A stretch of DNA of 64,000 bases from NCBI RefSeq assembly GCF_004297125.1, contig NZ_SCVD01000020.1, positions 372,001 to 436,000 of the forward strand, given 5' to 3'. Shown here piece after piece: positions 1 to 8,507 of the stretch. The stretch is from Phenylobacterium sp. (lineage in GTDB: Bacteria > Pseudomonadota > Alphaproteobacteria > Caulobacterales > Caulobacteraceae). How positions within the stretch are numbered: position 1 is the stretch's first letter; every line of letters begins with the position of its first letter. The translations under genes and the position numbers were made by a program. The notes beneath the pieces are model-generated. The model was not told the DNA's origin. It saw only the letters and a program-made list of their open reading frames with translations, and ran no database searches.

Positions 1-1542
1 AGCGCGGTAGGCCGAGCCGATCTTGGCATAGACCATCACCACGGACGTCGGCTTGTAGGCCACGGTCGCCGTATATGAGACGTTGCTCTGCGTGCGCGAG
101 CCGGTCGGGTTGACGTTGGCCGCCGTGACGGGAATGTCGCTGACGAACAGAAACTGCCGCGACAGGAAGTCCCGGTCATCGTGCGTGTAGCGCAGGTCGC
201 CCGAGACCTTCAGTTGCTCCGTCAGATCATAATCCAGCGAGCCATAGACGGCGTAAGACGAATAGCGCGACCGGCCGCGCGTGTTGGTCCCGAAGTTGTT
301 GCTGGCCGCCGTCGGCGTCTTACCCAGGATGTTCGACGTCGTGTCGTTGAGCAGATACCACTCGCCGCCCGCCACCCAGTTGAACCCGTTCGTCTCGCCG
401 ACGAGGTGGGCGTCGTAGTAGCTGATCCGGGCGTGGTCGATCTGGGCGCCGCCCGCGTTGTAGTCGGCCGCCCGGATCGCCGCGAGGCCGGCGGTGGAGA
501 CCCGGCCCGGGATCGCCGACAGTGCGGTGAAGAAGTCGCGCGACAGGGCGTCACGATCGTACTGGTTCTGGCCGCGACGGTCGCGCAGGTTGACGATCGT
601 CGACAGCGTGGCCCAGCCGAGATCGGTCGAGGTCGTGAATTCCAGATTGCTGAGGCGTTGCTTACCCGTGGAGTCGGTGTTCGTGGGCAGCTCGTATTTG
701 TCCGTGACATAACCCTGCGGGAAGTTGGCGTTCGGGAACGTCACAACTTGGAAGACGAGGCCCGGCACGTTCTCGTTCGCACGCTCGACCATCAGGTTGG
801 CGGTGAACGGCCCGTTGTCATAGCGCACCTGACCCCGGAAGAACTGACGGGAGGTGGCGTCGGCATACCGATCGATGACGTACGCGTGGTAGAAGCCCTT
901 GTCCTGGTCGCCCAGGGCCGCGCTGAAGCGCGTGGACCAGTTGTCGTTGATGGGCAGGTTGACCGCCATCTCGACTTCGCGCTTCTGGTGCGAGCCAATC
1001 GTGCCGAGGACGTACCCCTCGAACTTGTCGGTGGGCCTGGCCGTAACGACATTGACCGAGCCGCCCGATGCGTTCCGGCCGCCCAGGCCCCCCTGCACCC
1101 CACGCAACACCTCGACCCGCTGGATGTCGAAGAGGTCAATGCCGGCGAACGTGCGTCCGGCCACGTTGCCGCCGCCGATGTACGCCCCGTTGCGGAAGAG
1201 CCCCACGCCCGCCTCGGCGTTCGTGGCGCGCGACGTGCCCGACCCACGGATCGAGACGTCCGAGGTGAGCGCGTTGGACGTGTTGGCGAAGTTCACGCCT
1301 GGCGAGTTGCCCAACAGCTGCTGGGCATTGGCCAGCCCACCCTGATCGCGGATCTCTTCGGCGCCGAGGGCGGTGGCCGCTACAGGCACGTCGCGCAGCC
1401 GCTCCTCGCGCTTGCGGGCCGTGACCAGCAGTTCTTCGACCTGGATGCCGTCGCCCGGCCTGCCCTGGCCGAACGCGGGCGCGGCGATCGCGCAGCACAG
1501 AGCCACGAGCGATGCGCGCGACGTGAGTATCCGCTGGTTCAT
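1..1542 (-). CDS. TonB-dependent outer-membrane receptor, 5' part (gene runs off the left edge)
   Basis: The first 514 codons are visible; the gene continues beyond base 1. The start ATG (1540-1542) follows a GGGGAAGAG ribosome site. Residues 1-26 form a Sec signal peptide ending AFGQ. A TonB-box-like stretch (VEELLVTARKR) lies at about residues 35-45, followed by the plug domain (DVSIRGSG, RVEVLRGVQG) and the first barrel strands. Such receptors import large substrates across the outer membrane using TonB-ExbBD energy. The substrate is unknown. The sulfatase gene 2.2 kb away makes a sulfated compound possible, but that is only inference from proximity. The barrel C-terminus cannot be judged. 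Confidence 0.95.
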   Translation of the reverse strand, partial: MNQRILTSRASLVALCCAIAAPAFGQGRPGDGIQVEELLVTARKREERLRDVPVAATALGAEEIRDQGGLANAQQLLGNSPGVNFANTSNALTSDVSIRGSGTSRATNAEAGVGLFRNGAYIGGGNVAGRTFAGIDLFDIQRVEVLRGVQGGLGGRNASGGSVNVVTARPTDKFEGYVLGTIGSHQKREVEMAVNLPINDNWSTRFSAALGDQDKGFYHAYVIDRYADATSRQFFRGQVRYDNGPFTANLMVERANENVPGLVFQVVTFPNANFPQGYVTDKYELPTNTDSTGKQRLSNLEFTTSTDLGWATLSTIVNLRDRRGQNQYDRDALSRDFFTALSAIPGRVSTAGLAAIRAADYNAGGAQIDHARISYYDAHLVGETNGFNWVAGGEWYLLNDTTSNILGKTPTAASNNFGTNTRGRSRYSSYAVYGSLDYDLTEQLKVSGDLRYTHDDRDFLSRQFLFVSDIPVTAANVNPTGSRTQSNVSYTATVAYKPTSVVMVYAKIGSAYRA

Positions 1543-1595
1543 CTCTTCCCCCTCAACCTCGCCCCGCTGAATCGGGGGCTTATTGCTAGCGTTTA

Positions 1596-1618
1596 ATTCC
1601 CAGTCGCCTGCTGGGAAT
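1596..1618. promoter_or_regulatory. 8-bp inverted repeat upstream of the receptor gene
   Basis: ATTCCCAG (1596-1603) and CTGGGAAT (1611-1618) are perfect inverted copies separated by 7 bases, 54 bases before the receptor start. A second, smaller GC hairpin (CCCCG/CGGGG) lies at about 1563-1578. The rest of the 253-base divergent gap (1543-1795) shows nothing I can name. It could be an operator or a 5'-leader stem-loop. Confidence 0.4.
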
Positions 1619-1795
1619 AAAGTCCTGCCACTTGCAGAAAGTCTGGATTGCCAAGCGCGCCCGGCGCCCCGTTACCGCCGAGTGACAGCGATCTGACGCT
1701 AGCGGCCCCGAACGCCGATTTCCAATGCCTGCGAGGCTTGGAGCCATAGCGCCTTGTCCGCTTGACGCGCGTGCGGCGCGCCCGAGAGTGGCGCC

Positions 1796-2506
1796 ATGAC
1801 AAGCCTGGACCGCAGGCGCTGGCTGGCTGGCGCGGGCGCATCGATCGTCGCCCCCGCCATGGCCGAAGCCGCCGGAGGGACGCCGATGTACGACTACCTC
1901 TTCCTCGACCTCGAGGCGCCTCCGGGCACGCCGCCGGCCAAGGCCTACGCCGACCATGTGCGCGCCCGCGCCGCCGGGATCGCGACGGCCGGCGGCGAGG
2001 TGTTGGGCCTCTTCACGCCGCAGCTCGGCTGGCATGCGCGCCAGGCCGCGCTCCTGGTCGGCTGGCGTCCCGACGCGTCGGGACGCGAGGCCGGGATGGC
2101 GGCCCTGCAGACGCTGGAGGGGGTCGGCAAGGCCGAACGCCATCGGATGGCGGCCACGGCCCGGCCGGCCGCGACCGATCGGCCGAAGCCCGGCGGCGTC
2201 TATGTCCACCGCTGGTTCGTGATCGGCGCGGACACTCAGGACGAGGTGGTGGCCCTGTCGGTCGAGGGCTGGCGCGACTTCGAGGCCCGGTTCGACACCA
2301 CGATCTTCGGCCTGTTCGCGGTGGAACGCTCCGCCGCGGACAAGGCGGCCGGCGCCACGCGCCTGCTGCTCGTCACCCGCTACAAGGATCACGGCGTCTG
2401 GGAGACCTCGCGCGATCCGTCCACGGCCGCCATGGCCGCCTTCATGCGCCGCCAGAAACTGACCCGCGACACCTGGGCCGCCAGCACCCTGCTGACGGTA
2501 GTCTAG
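1796..2506 (+). CDS. Tat-exported NIPSNAP-like (two-domain alpha/beta-barrel) protein of unknown function
   Basis: 236 residues. The N-terminus carries a twin-arginine-type signal (DRRRWLAGAGAS) and an alanine-rich segment to about residue 26. The remainder looks like two successive ferredoxin-like (dimeric alpha/beta barrel) halves. The first runs from about residue 31 (YDYLFLDLEAP) and the second from about residue 138 (VYVHRWFVIGAD), a pattern seen in NIPSNAP/EthD-like proteins. No catalytic motif is evident. Its stop codon overlaps that of the convergent NTF2-like gene inside one CTAG. The family assignment is a judgement from pattern, not a search. Confidence 0.6.
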   Translation: MTSLDRRRWLAGAGASIVAPAMAEAAGGTPMYDYLFLDLEAPPGTPPAKAYADHVRARAAGIATAGGEVLGLFTPQLGWHARQAALLVGWRPDASGREAGMAALQTLEGVGKAERHRMAATARPAATDRPKPGGVYVHRWFVIGADTQDEVVALSVEGWRDFEARFDTTIFGLFAVERSAADKAAGATRLLLVTRYKDHGVWETSRDPSTAAMAAFMRRQKLTRDTWAASTLLTVV

Positions 2507-2994
2507 GGCGCGAAGCTGGAGCGGCCCTGGATACCCCAGCGGCCGTCCAGGCGGGTCACGATATAGATGCTGTCGAAGCCGCCGATCACCGTGCCGTCCT
2601 TGCGGAAGCGGCTGAAGCGGGTGTCGATGTGGACCTTGTCGGCGCCGGCGTGGATGACGTTGCGGCGCTGCCAGGCGGAATGATCCCAATCGGTCAGGGC
2701 CCCGGAGGTGAACATCTCGGGCTTGTGGAAGCCGGGGTTGATGATCGTCACCTTGCTGGACGCGAACCGCACATGCGGGAAGTTGAACGTGGCCTCGTAG
2801 GCCGCGATGTCGCGCGCGTTGAACGCCTTCATGAAGGCGTCGAGGCGGTCCTGGGCCGCGGCGATCTCGGCGGCGAACTTCGCGTGCTCCGGCGCGACCG
2901 GCGGCGCGGCCACCGACTGGCCCAGCGCTGGCGCGGCGGCCATCGAGGCCCCCACCACCCCGGCTCCGAGAATGGCGTCCCTGCGGCTGACCAT
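2503..2994 (-). CDS. Tat-exported NTF2/SnoaL-like protein
   Basis: 163 residues. The ATG at 2992-2994 is preceded by GGAGGGAT at good spacing, so it is preferred to an in-frame ATG 30 bases upstream. A Tat-type signal (SRRDAILGAGVVG) ends near residue 25 (ALGQS). The rest is one cone-like NTF2 fold: a long helix (FMKAFNARDIAAYEATF) and a strand-rich end (GRWGIQGRSSFAP). Proteins of this type are small-molecule binders or isomerase-like enzymes; no specific role can be given. It is the last gene of a sulfatase-TetR-NTF2 operon, 26 bases after the TetR stop. Confidence 0.65.
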   Translation of the reverse strand: MVSRRDAILGAGVVGASMAAAPALGQSVAAPPVAPEHAKFAAEIAAAQDRLDAFMKAFNARDIAAYEATFNFPHVRFASSKVTIINPGFHKPEMFTSGALTDWDHSAWQRRNVIHAGADKVHIDTRFSRFRKDGTVIGGFDSIYIVTRLDGRWGIQGRSSFAP

Positions 2995-3020
2995 GGCGAT
3001 CCCTCCATTGTTGTCGTTGT

Positions 3021-3707
3021 TCAAGGCGTCTGTCCCTCAGTATCGAACGGCCATTCCTGCTCCGGCGAATCCAGGTTGAGCAGCTCGGCGGCGTTGTGGC
3101 GCCAGGCGCGCATCATCTGGCCGCACCAGCGCAGGAAGTGCTCGTCCTTGGCCGGGTCGCCGCGTTCGACCCAGTAGGCCAGGGCGTCGTTGCAGAACGA
3201 GATCATCGGCTCCAGCGACAGCTCCAGCAGCGCCGGGCGCGCGGGCCGCGGCGGCGGCCGGTCGGGATACCAGAGGAGGGCGCGCAACCGCTGGCCGGTG
3301 CGCTGGCGCAGCGCCGCGTGGGCGGCCTGGTAGGCGGGGTTCTGGTCTCCGTGCCGGACCAGCAGGATGAAGCCGTCCTCGAACGCGCGCGCCGCGCCCA
3401 GCGACTTGCGCATCCCGCCGCCGTACCCGCGCCACGGCTTGGCGTCCTCGATCTTCAGCCGGCGCAGGGTCTCGGCGAAGATCCCCTGGATCAGCGCGTC
3501 CTTGGACGGGAACCGGCGGTAGAGCACCACCTTGGTCACGCCGGCCGCGGCGGCCACCTGTTCCATCGTCGCGCCGGCGAGGCCGTGCTGGCGGAAGACG
3601 CCCGCGGCCACGCGCATGAACGCCTCGCGGCGTTCGGCCTCGCGGGCGTTGCGCGTACTGGCCAGCGGCTCGGCGTCTTCGTTGGCGGCGGCGAGGGCTT
3701 TGGGCAT
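3021..3707 (-). CDS. TetR/AcrR-family transcriptional regulator
   Basis: 228 residues. The N-terminal helix-turn-helix is clear at about residues 28-75 (FRQHGLAGATMEQVAAAAGVTK, then VLYRRFPSKDAL). The C-terminal ligand domain is family-specific and not assignable. It starts 3 bases after the sulfatase stop, so translation is probably coupled. It likely controls its own operon and perhaps the neighbouring receptor. No clear palindromic operator was seen in the 87-base sulfatase/LysR gap. Confidence 0.9.
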   Translation of the reverse strand: MPKALAAANEDAEPLASTRNAREAERREAFMRVAAGVFRQHGLAGATMEQVAAAAGVTKVVLYRRFPSKDALIQGIFAETLRRLKIEDAKPWRGYGGGMRKSLGAARAFEDGFILLVRHGDQNPAYQAAHAALRQRTGQRLRALLWYPDRPPPRPARPALLELSLEPMISFCNDALAYWVERGDPAKDEHFLRWCGQMMRAWRHNAAELLNLDSPEQEWPFDTEGQTP

Positions 3708-3710
3708 CGG

Positions 3711-5264
3711 TCAGTCGTAAATCTTCAGGAGTACGCCGTCCTGCTTCTTCACCGACTGGCGCATGCTCGTCCATTGGGGCGGGACGTTGCGCTTGTCCCA
3801 GGTCTTCAGCTTGGCCTGCAGCTTCGCCACCACGCCGGGATTGGCTTTCGCGACATTCGTCTTCTCGCCGAGGTCGCTCTTGAGGTCGAACAGCATCACG
3901 TGCTGGCCGTGCGGCGAGACCGCGGCATGGGTCCCGTCCGGGGTGATCGCCGCGGCGTTGCTGGCCACCTCCGACGGATCGGCGATATTGGCCTCCCACA
4001 TCTTCCAGTTCCCGTCGCGGATCGCGAAGTTCGGCCCGGCGCGCCAGTAGACCGTGGGGTTCGGAACCCGCCTGTCGGTCCCGGCCACGTACGGGATCAG
4101 GTTCACCCCGTCCGTCCCCTTGGGCAGCCTGGCCCCGGCCAGGGCCGCGGCGGTCGGCACGACGTCCAGGGTGGAGACCGTGCGGTCGTCCACCTGCCCC
4201 GCCTCGATCCTGCCCGGCCAGGCGACGATGTAGGGCACGCGGACCCCGCCCTCCAGGTGCGTGGCCTTGTGGCCGTTCAGAGGGGCGTTGGAGCAGGCGC
4301 CCTGGACATAGGCGGCGCAGCCATTGTCGGAGAGGAAGATGATCAGGGTGTTCTTTTCCAGCCCCTCGGCCTTCAGCTTGGCGCGGATCTCGCCCACCCC
4401 GTCGTCCAGCGCCGAGACCATGGCCGCGTAGACCCGCTGGCCCCGGTCGGGCACGTCGCGGTAGCGGTCCAGGTACTTCTTGGTGGCCTGCAACGGCGTG
4501 TGCGGCGCGTTGTAGGCGAGGTAGAGGAAGAACGGCCGGTCCTTGTTGGCCCCGATGAACCGGACGGCCTCGTCGGTGAAGGCGTCGGTCAGATATTCCT
4601 TCACCTCCACCACCTGCTTGCCGCGCCGCACGGTCGCCACGCTGCGGACATAGGCCATCCGTTCGTCGTCGGTGGCGGTCGGCGGCAGGGGATCGTTGGC
4701 CGTGGCGCGGAACGAACCCTCCGACCCGCGGGGGGTGTAGGTGTCGTCGCCCGGCTCGCCCTTCGTGTAGAAGCTGGTAGCGCCGGCCGTGATGCCGAAG
4801 AACTCGTCGAAGCCGCGGTCGGTGGGCTGATAGCCATCGGCCTCGCCCAGGTGCCATTTGCCGACCATGCCGGTGCGGTAGCCCGCGGTCTTCAGGATGT
4901 CGCCCACGAACGGCTCGGCCAGCGAGACCCCGCCCCGCCGGTCGCGGCCCACCGGATTGAACTCCCACCCGAACCGCTGCTGGTAGCGCCCGGTCAGGAT
5001 CGCCGCGCGCGACGGGGCGCAGACCGGGTGGGTCACATAGCCGGAGGTGAAGCGCACGCCGTCGGCGGCCAGGGCGTCGATGTTCGGCGTCTTGATGATC
5101 TTCGAGCCATAGACCGAGGTGTCGCCGTAACCGAGGTCGTCGGCCAGGATGACGATGATGTTCGGGCGCGGCGCAGCCCTGGCCGCATCGACCGCCGTCG
5201 CCGGCGCGCTCGCCGCCGCGCCCAGCGACAGGATCGCTGCGAAGATCAGGGGGGTGCGCTTCAT
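3711..5264 (-). CDS. Secreted type I (formylglycine) sulfatase
   Basis: 517 residues. The ATG at 5262-5264 with GAGGAG upstream gives a proper signal peptide (MKRTPLIFAAILSLGAAASA). The alkaline-phosphatase-superfamily sulfatase core starts at PNIIVILADDLGYGD, with the metal-binding Asp pair at about 42-43. The modification motif C82-A-P-S-R86 is intact, so Cys82 should be converted to formylglycine. GRYQQRFGWE and a later SDNG metal motif are present. It hydrolyses sulfate esters in the periplasm or outside; the substrate is unknown. The required formylglycine-generating enzyme is not in the window. First gene of the sulfatase-TetR-NTF2 operon. Confidence 0.93.
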   Translation of the reverse strand: MKRTPLIFAAILSLGAAASAPATAVDAARAAPRPNIIVILADDLGYGDTSVYGSKIIKTPNIDALAADGVRFTSGYVTHPVCAPSRAAILTGRYQQRFGWEFNPVGRDRRGGVSLAEPFVGDILKTAGYRTGMVGKWHLGEADGYQPTDRGFDEFFGITAGATSFYTKGEPGDDTYTPRGSEGSFRATANDPLPPTATDDERMAYVRSVATVRRGKQVVEVKEYLTDAFTDEAVRFIGANKDRPFFLYLAYNAPHTPLQATKKYLDRYRDVPDRGQRVYAAMVSALDDGVGEIRAKLKAEGLEKNTLIIFLSDNGCAAYVQGACSNAPLNGHKATHLEGGVRVPYIVAWPGRIEAGQVDDRTVSTLDVVPTAAALAGARLPKGTDGVNLIPYVAGTDRRVPNPTVYWRAGPNFAIRDGNWKMWEANIADPSEVASNAAAITPDGTHAAVSPHGQHVMLFDLKSDLGEKTNVAKANPGVVAKLQAKLKTWDKRNVPPQWTSMRQSVKKQDGVLLKIYD

Positions 5265-5351
5265 GCCGGGACTCCTCAAGCCGCCGAACGCTAGCCGGAT
5301 CGTGCGTTCCGATCTGCCCAATTGAGAGACGTGGTGCTATAGCCCACAGGC

Positions 5352-6260
5352 ATGGAGCTCAGGCACCTCGAACAGATTCTGGAAATCTGCCGCGCGGGCG
5401 GTTTCAGCGGCGCGGCGCGACGGCTGCAGATCTCGCAACCGACCCTCTCGAAGAGCATCGCGCGGCTGGAGGCGCAGCTTTCCCTGAAGTTGTTCGAACG
5501 CACCAACGGCGCGGCGCGGCCCACGGCCTACGGGGCCTTCGTCGCCCAGCGGGCCGAGACCCTGCTCCAGGGCGTGGCCGCGCTTTCCCGCGACCTCGAG
5601 CAACTGGCGCGCGGCGAGGAGGGCCGCATCCGGATCGCCGTCGGCCCGGCTTCGCGGCTGAAGCCCCTGCCCGAGCTGCTGCGCCGGATCGCCGTGCGCT
5701 TTCCCAAGCTCCACGTCGAGACCGTCCAGGAGACCGGACCGGGCGTGATGAAGGCGCTGCACGACGGCCGCGTGGACATCGCCTTCGGCTATTCCGAGCA
5801 CGCCGCCCGCTACGGCGAGCTGATCCGCAAGAAGATGTTCGAGGACGCCATCATCCTCGTCGCCCGCCCGGACCACCCGGCCCTGGCCCTGGCCCTGGCC
5901 GGGCCGCGTGAACTGCTGGCCTGGCCGTTCGCCCTGCCCAACGTCCTGCCGGGCGTGGAACAGTGGGCCGGCGAGACCACCCGCGAGGAAGGCGAAAACC
6001 TGAAGGCCTTCATCAGCGACGACTATTCGCTGATCATCCAGCGGGCGCTGGACACCGACGCCATCGCCATGGGCGCCTCGTTCCTGTTCGAGGAGCATCT
6101 GAAGGACGGACGCCTCGCGGCGGTGTCTTCGACCCTGGAGGTCCCCTACGCCTGCTGGATGCTGACCACCGCCGAGCGATGGCGCTCGCCGTTGATCAAG
6201 GCCATGGCGGAACTGTCCAAGGCCGCTGTCACCGACAAGGCCTTTAGCGCGGCTGCCTGA
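5352..6260 (+). CDS. LysR-family transcriptional regulator
   Basis: 302 residues. A typical winged HTH occupies residues 1-60 (MELRHLEQILEICRAGGFSGAA, then QISQPTLSKSIARLE). A periplasmic-binding-protein-like effector domain follows from about residue 90 (GRIRIAVGP). It is divergent from the sulfatase operon with 87 bases between starts, the usual arrangement for a LysR controlling its neighbour. It converges with the isomerase gene, with 10 bases between the two stops. The effector is unknown. Confidence 0.92.
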   Translation: MELRHLEQILEICRAGGFSGAARRLQISQPTLSKSIARLEAQLSLKLFERTNGAARPTAYGAFVAQRAETLLQGVAALSRDLEQLARGEEGRIRIAVGPASRLKPLPELLRRIAVRFPKLHVETVQETGPGVMKALHDGRVDIAFGYSEHAARYGELIRKKMFEDAIILVARPDHPALALALAGPRELLAWPFALPNVLPGVEQWAGETTREEGENLKAFISDDYSLIIQRALDTDAIAMGASFLFEEHLKDGRLAAVSSTLEVPYACWMLTTAERWRSPLIKAMAELSKAAVTDKAFSAAA

Positions 6261-6270
6261 TAGCCGCCAG

Positions 6271-6921
6271 CTATGCGCGCTTGGCCAAGCCGGCCTGTTC
6301 CATCCGCCATTTGAGCTGGTCGAAACGGTCCTGGCCGAAGAACGGCTCGCCGCCGAACACCATCATCGGCACGCCCCAGTGGCCGGCGGCCCGCTGGTCG
6401 ACCTGGTTAGCCTCGACGATCTTCGCGAACCGGTCCGGATCTGTGTCCACCGCGGCGCTGAGTTCGGCGTAGTCCAGGCCTGCGCGCTCGGCCGCCCGGG
6501 CCAGGTGATCGCCCTCGTGCCAGTTGTCGACCTCGCCGCTCCAGATCGTATGGCTCGCTTCCTTGAGGAACGGCAGCCCCCGGCCCCGCTCCGCCGCCGC
6601 CACGCCCAGGTGGGTCAGGCGGTGGATGTAGGGCTGCTCCATGCGATAGCCGACGCCCGGCGCCTGCTGCACCGGGTCCGGCCGCGGCCAGCGGAACGGC
6701 AGGCCCAGGAACGCCGCCTCGCGGAACACGTCGCGCATCAGGTACGGCGCCCAAAGCGGATCGCGGCTCTCGAAGAACTCCGGCGTCCGCACCGCCAGCG
6801 GATAGACCGGCCGCACGTTGCAGGCCACGTCGTACTCCGCCTCCAGCGCCAGGAGGCGCGGCGCGATCATGTACGAATAGGGCGAGCGGAAGGACCAGTA
6901 GAGGTCGTAGCTGATCGTCAT
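6271..6921 (-). CDS. DsbA-fold 2-hydroxychromene-2-carboxylate isomerase-like protein
   Basis: 216 residues. The start (6919-6921) has GGAAGG upstream. The N-terminus YDLYWSFRSPYSYMIAP matches the glutathione-dependent HCCA isomerase/kappa-GST motif (SPYSY at about 13-17). The C-terminal WGVPMMVFGGEPFFGQDR is the thioredoxin-fold cis-Pro loop. The CXXC of true DsbA is absent. Family members act in aromatic degradation or as kappa-class GSTs; the actual substrate is unknown. It is transcribed divergently from the MBL hydrolase gene (78 bases apart). Confidence 0.82.
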   Translation of the reverse strand: MTISYDLYWSFRSPYSYMIAPRLLALEAEYDVACNVRPVYPLAVRTPEFFESRDPLWAPYLMRDVFREAAFLGLPFRWPRPDPVQQAPGVGYRMEQPYIHRLTHLGVAAAERGRGLPFLKEASHTIWSGEVDNWHEGDHLARAAERAGLDYAELSAAVDTDPDRFAKIVEANQVDQRAAGHWGVPMMVFGGEPFFGQDRFDQLKWRMEQAGLAKRA

Positions 6922-6999
6922 CGCGACCTTCCCGTTTGGTGTTTCGCCAGCTGTAGCATAGAAACGTGAATTCCAATTCCGTTTCTGGGGAGAAACGCC

Positions 7000-8010
7000 A
7001 TGATCCGCCCCCTCCTTGCCGCCGTCGCGCTGGCCTTGGCCGCCACCACCGCCCAGGCCCAGACCCCCGCGCCGGCCTTCGACGGTCTGAAGGTGATCTT
7101 CTGCGGCACGTCGGGGCCGCTGCCGGTCACCGGCCGCGCCAAGCCCTGCACCGCGGTCCAGGCCGGCGGGGCGCTCTACCTCGTGGACATCGGCCCCGAG
7201 GCCACCGAGAACCTGATGACCTGGCGCCTTCCGGTGGCCACGGCCAAGGCGGTGTTCATCACCCACCTGCACTCCGACCACATCGGCGACCTGGGCGAGT
7301 TCAACCTGCAGAGCTGGGTCGCCGGACGGCCCCAGGCGCTGGCGGTGGTGGGGCCCGCGGGCGTCGACAAGCTCGCGAACGGCCTGAACCTCGCCTACGA
7401 AAACGACCACGGTTTCCGCAGGGCGCACCACGAGCACGGCGCCTTCAAGTTCGACCTGGGCGCGGGCCTGCTCCAGCCCAAGATCGTCACCATCCCCAAG
7501 CCCGACGGCACGGCGGTCGCCTGGAAGGACGGCGACCTGACGGTGACCGCGATCCGCGTGCATCACGACCCCATCGACCCCGCCTTCGCCTACCGCTTCG
7601 ACTACAGGGGCCGCTCGGTGGTGGTCAGCGGCGACACCATCAAGTGGGCCCCGCTGGCGGTGGCCGCCAAGGGCGCCGACGTCCTGGTCCACGAGGCCCA
7701 GAACAACGGCATGACCATGCAGATGTCCAAGGGCCTGGCGGCCATGGGAAATGCGCGGATGAGTTCGCTGATGGCCGACACCGTGACCTACCACACCGAG
7801 CCTGTCGAAGCCGCCGACCTGGCCCGCGCCGCGGGCGTGAAGGCCCTGGTGCTGAGCCACCTCACGCAGGCGGGCCTGCCGTTCTTCACCCCCGAGGCCT
7901 TCACCAAGGGCATGGACGACGGCGGCAAGCTGGACTGGCGCCTGGCCAAGGACGGCATGACCATCGAGCTGCCGGCGAACAGCGCCGAGGTCCGTTTCGG
8001 CGCCTACTGA
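7000..8010 (+). CDS. Exported metallo-beta-lactamase-fold hydrolase
   Basis: 336 residues. The start follows GGGGAG at good spacing. Signal peptide to about residue 21 (TAQAQ). The zinc motif HLHSDHIGD is complete (His89, His91, Asp93, His94), and VVVSGDT and LSHLT supply later ligands. The layout resembles RNase Z/arylsulfatase-like MBL proteins, but the signal peptide makes an exported small-molecule esterase, sulfatase or lactonase more likely. The substrate is unknown. Confidence 0.88.
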   Translation: MIRPLLAAVALALAATTAQAQTPAPAFDGLKVIFCGTSGPLPVTGRAKPCTAVQAGGALYLVDIGPEATENLMTWRLPVATAKAVFITHLHSDHIGDLGEFNLQSWVAGRPQALAVVGPAGVDKLANGLNLAYENDHGFRRAHHEHGAFKFDLGAGLLQPKIVTIPKPDGTAVAWKDGDLTVTAIRVHHDPIDPAFAYRFDYRGRSVVVSGDTIKWAPLAVAAKGADVLVHEAQNNGMTMQMSKGLAAMGNARMSSLMADTVTYHTEPVEAADLARAAGVKALVLSHLTQAGLPFFTPEAFTKGMDDGGKLDWRLAKDGMTIELPANSAEVRFGAY

Positions 8011-8066
8011 GCTCGCCGCTTCATATCATCGTATGAGCGGCGCCGGCCGGGCGGCTGTGTCATAAG

Positions 8067-8414
8067 AACGCATCAGCCGCCACCCAGCTCCAGCAGGTGG
8101 TCGTGAACCTGGCCGCCAACGCGATCCAGGCGATGGCCGGCGCCGACGGGCCGCGGGAGATCCGGGTGCGCACCGCCCTGGACGGCGACGGCCGCGTGGT
8201 GGCCACGGTCTGCGACACCGGCCCCGGCGTGGCGCCCGACAACCTGCCCCGCCTATTCGACAGTTTCTTCACCACCAAGGCCGAGGGCATGGGCATGGGC
8301 CTGCCGATCTGCCGCACGATCATCGAGACCCATGGCGGAGAGATCTGGGCCCGGAACAACGACGGCGGGCCGGGCGCCTGCTTTGCGTTCACCCTGCCCG
8401 CGGCGGAGGTCTGA
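8067..8414 (+). pseudogene. Remnant of a sensor histidine kinase (ATPase domain only)
   Basis: The reading frame carries the C-terminal half of a HisKA-type kinase: N box (QLQQVVVNLAANAIQAM), G1 box (DTGPGVAPD), F box (LFDSFFTTK) and G2 box (GMGMGLPICRTII), ending with a normal stop at 8414. The in-frame stop upstream is at 8034-8036. No sensor or phosphoacceptor His domain precedes it, and no ribosome site is seen before the first possible GTG (8097). It therefore looks like a kinase whose 5' end was deleted, leaving the fragment 3' of the MBL gene. A free-standing ATPase protein of about 105 residues is possible but less likely. Confidence 0.75.
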
Positions 8415-8507
8415 CCGCCCCGGATCAGCGACCCCATACCAAGGTTGAATTGAGACCGTCACGGGCGGGGCGCAGAGTGGCTTCGAGCTTGAAGAGGAGC
8501 CCCCCAA

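Noticed and set aside
181..1596. Long open frame on the plus strand opposite the first receptor gene
   Set aside because: Its protein is Arg/Val/Gly-rich without any domain, and the opposite strand encodes a clear receptor; it is a shadow frame of GC-rich DNA. Many similar frames throughout the window were dropped for the same reason.
8408..8416. GGTCTGACC at the end of the kinase remnant
   Set aside because: It overlaps the stop codon, lacks the TGG/CCA flanks, and no uronate or xylan gene follows; treated as chance.
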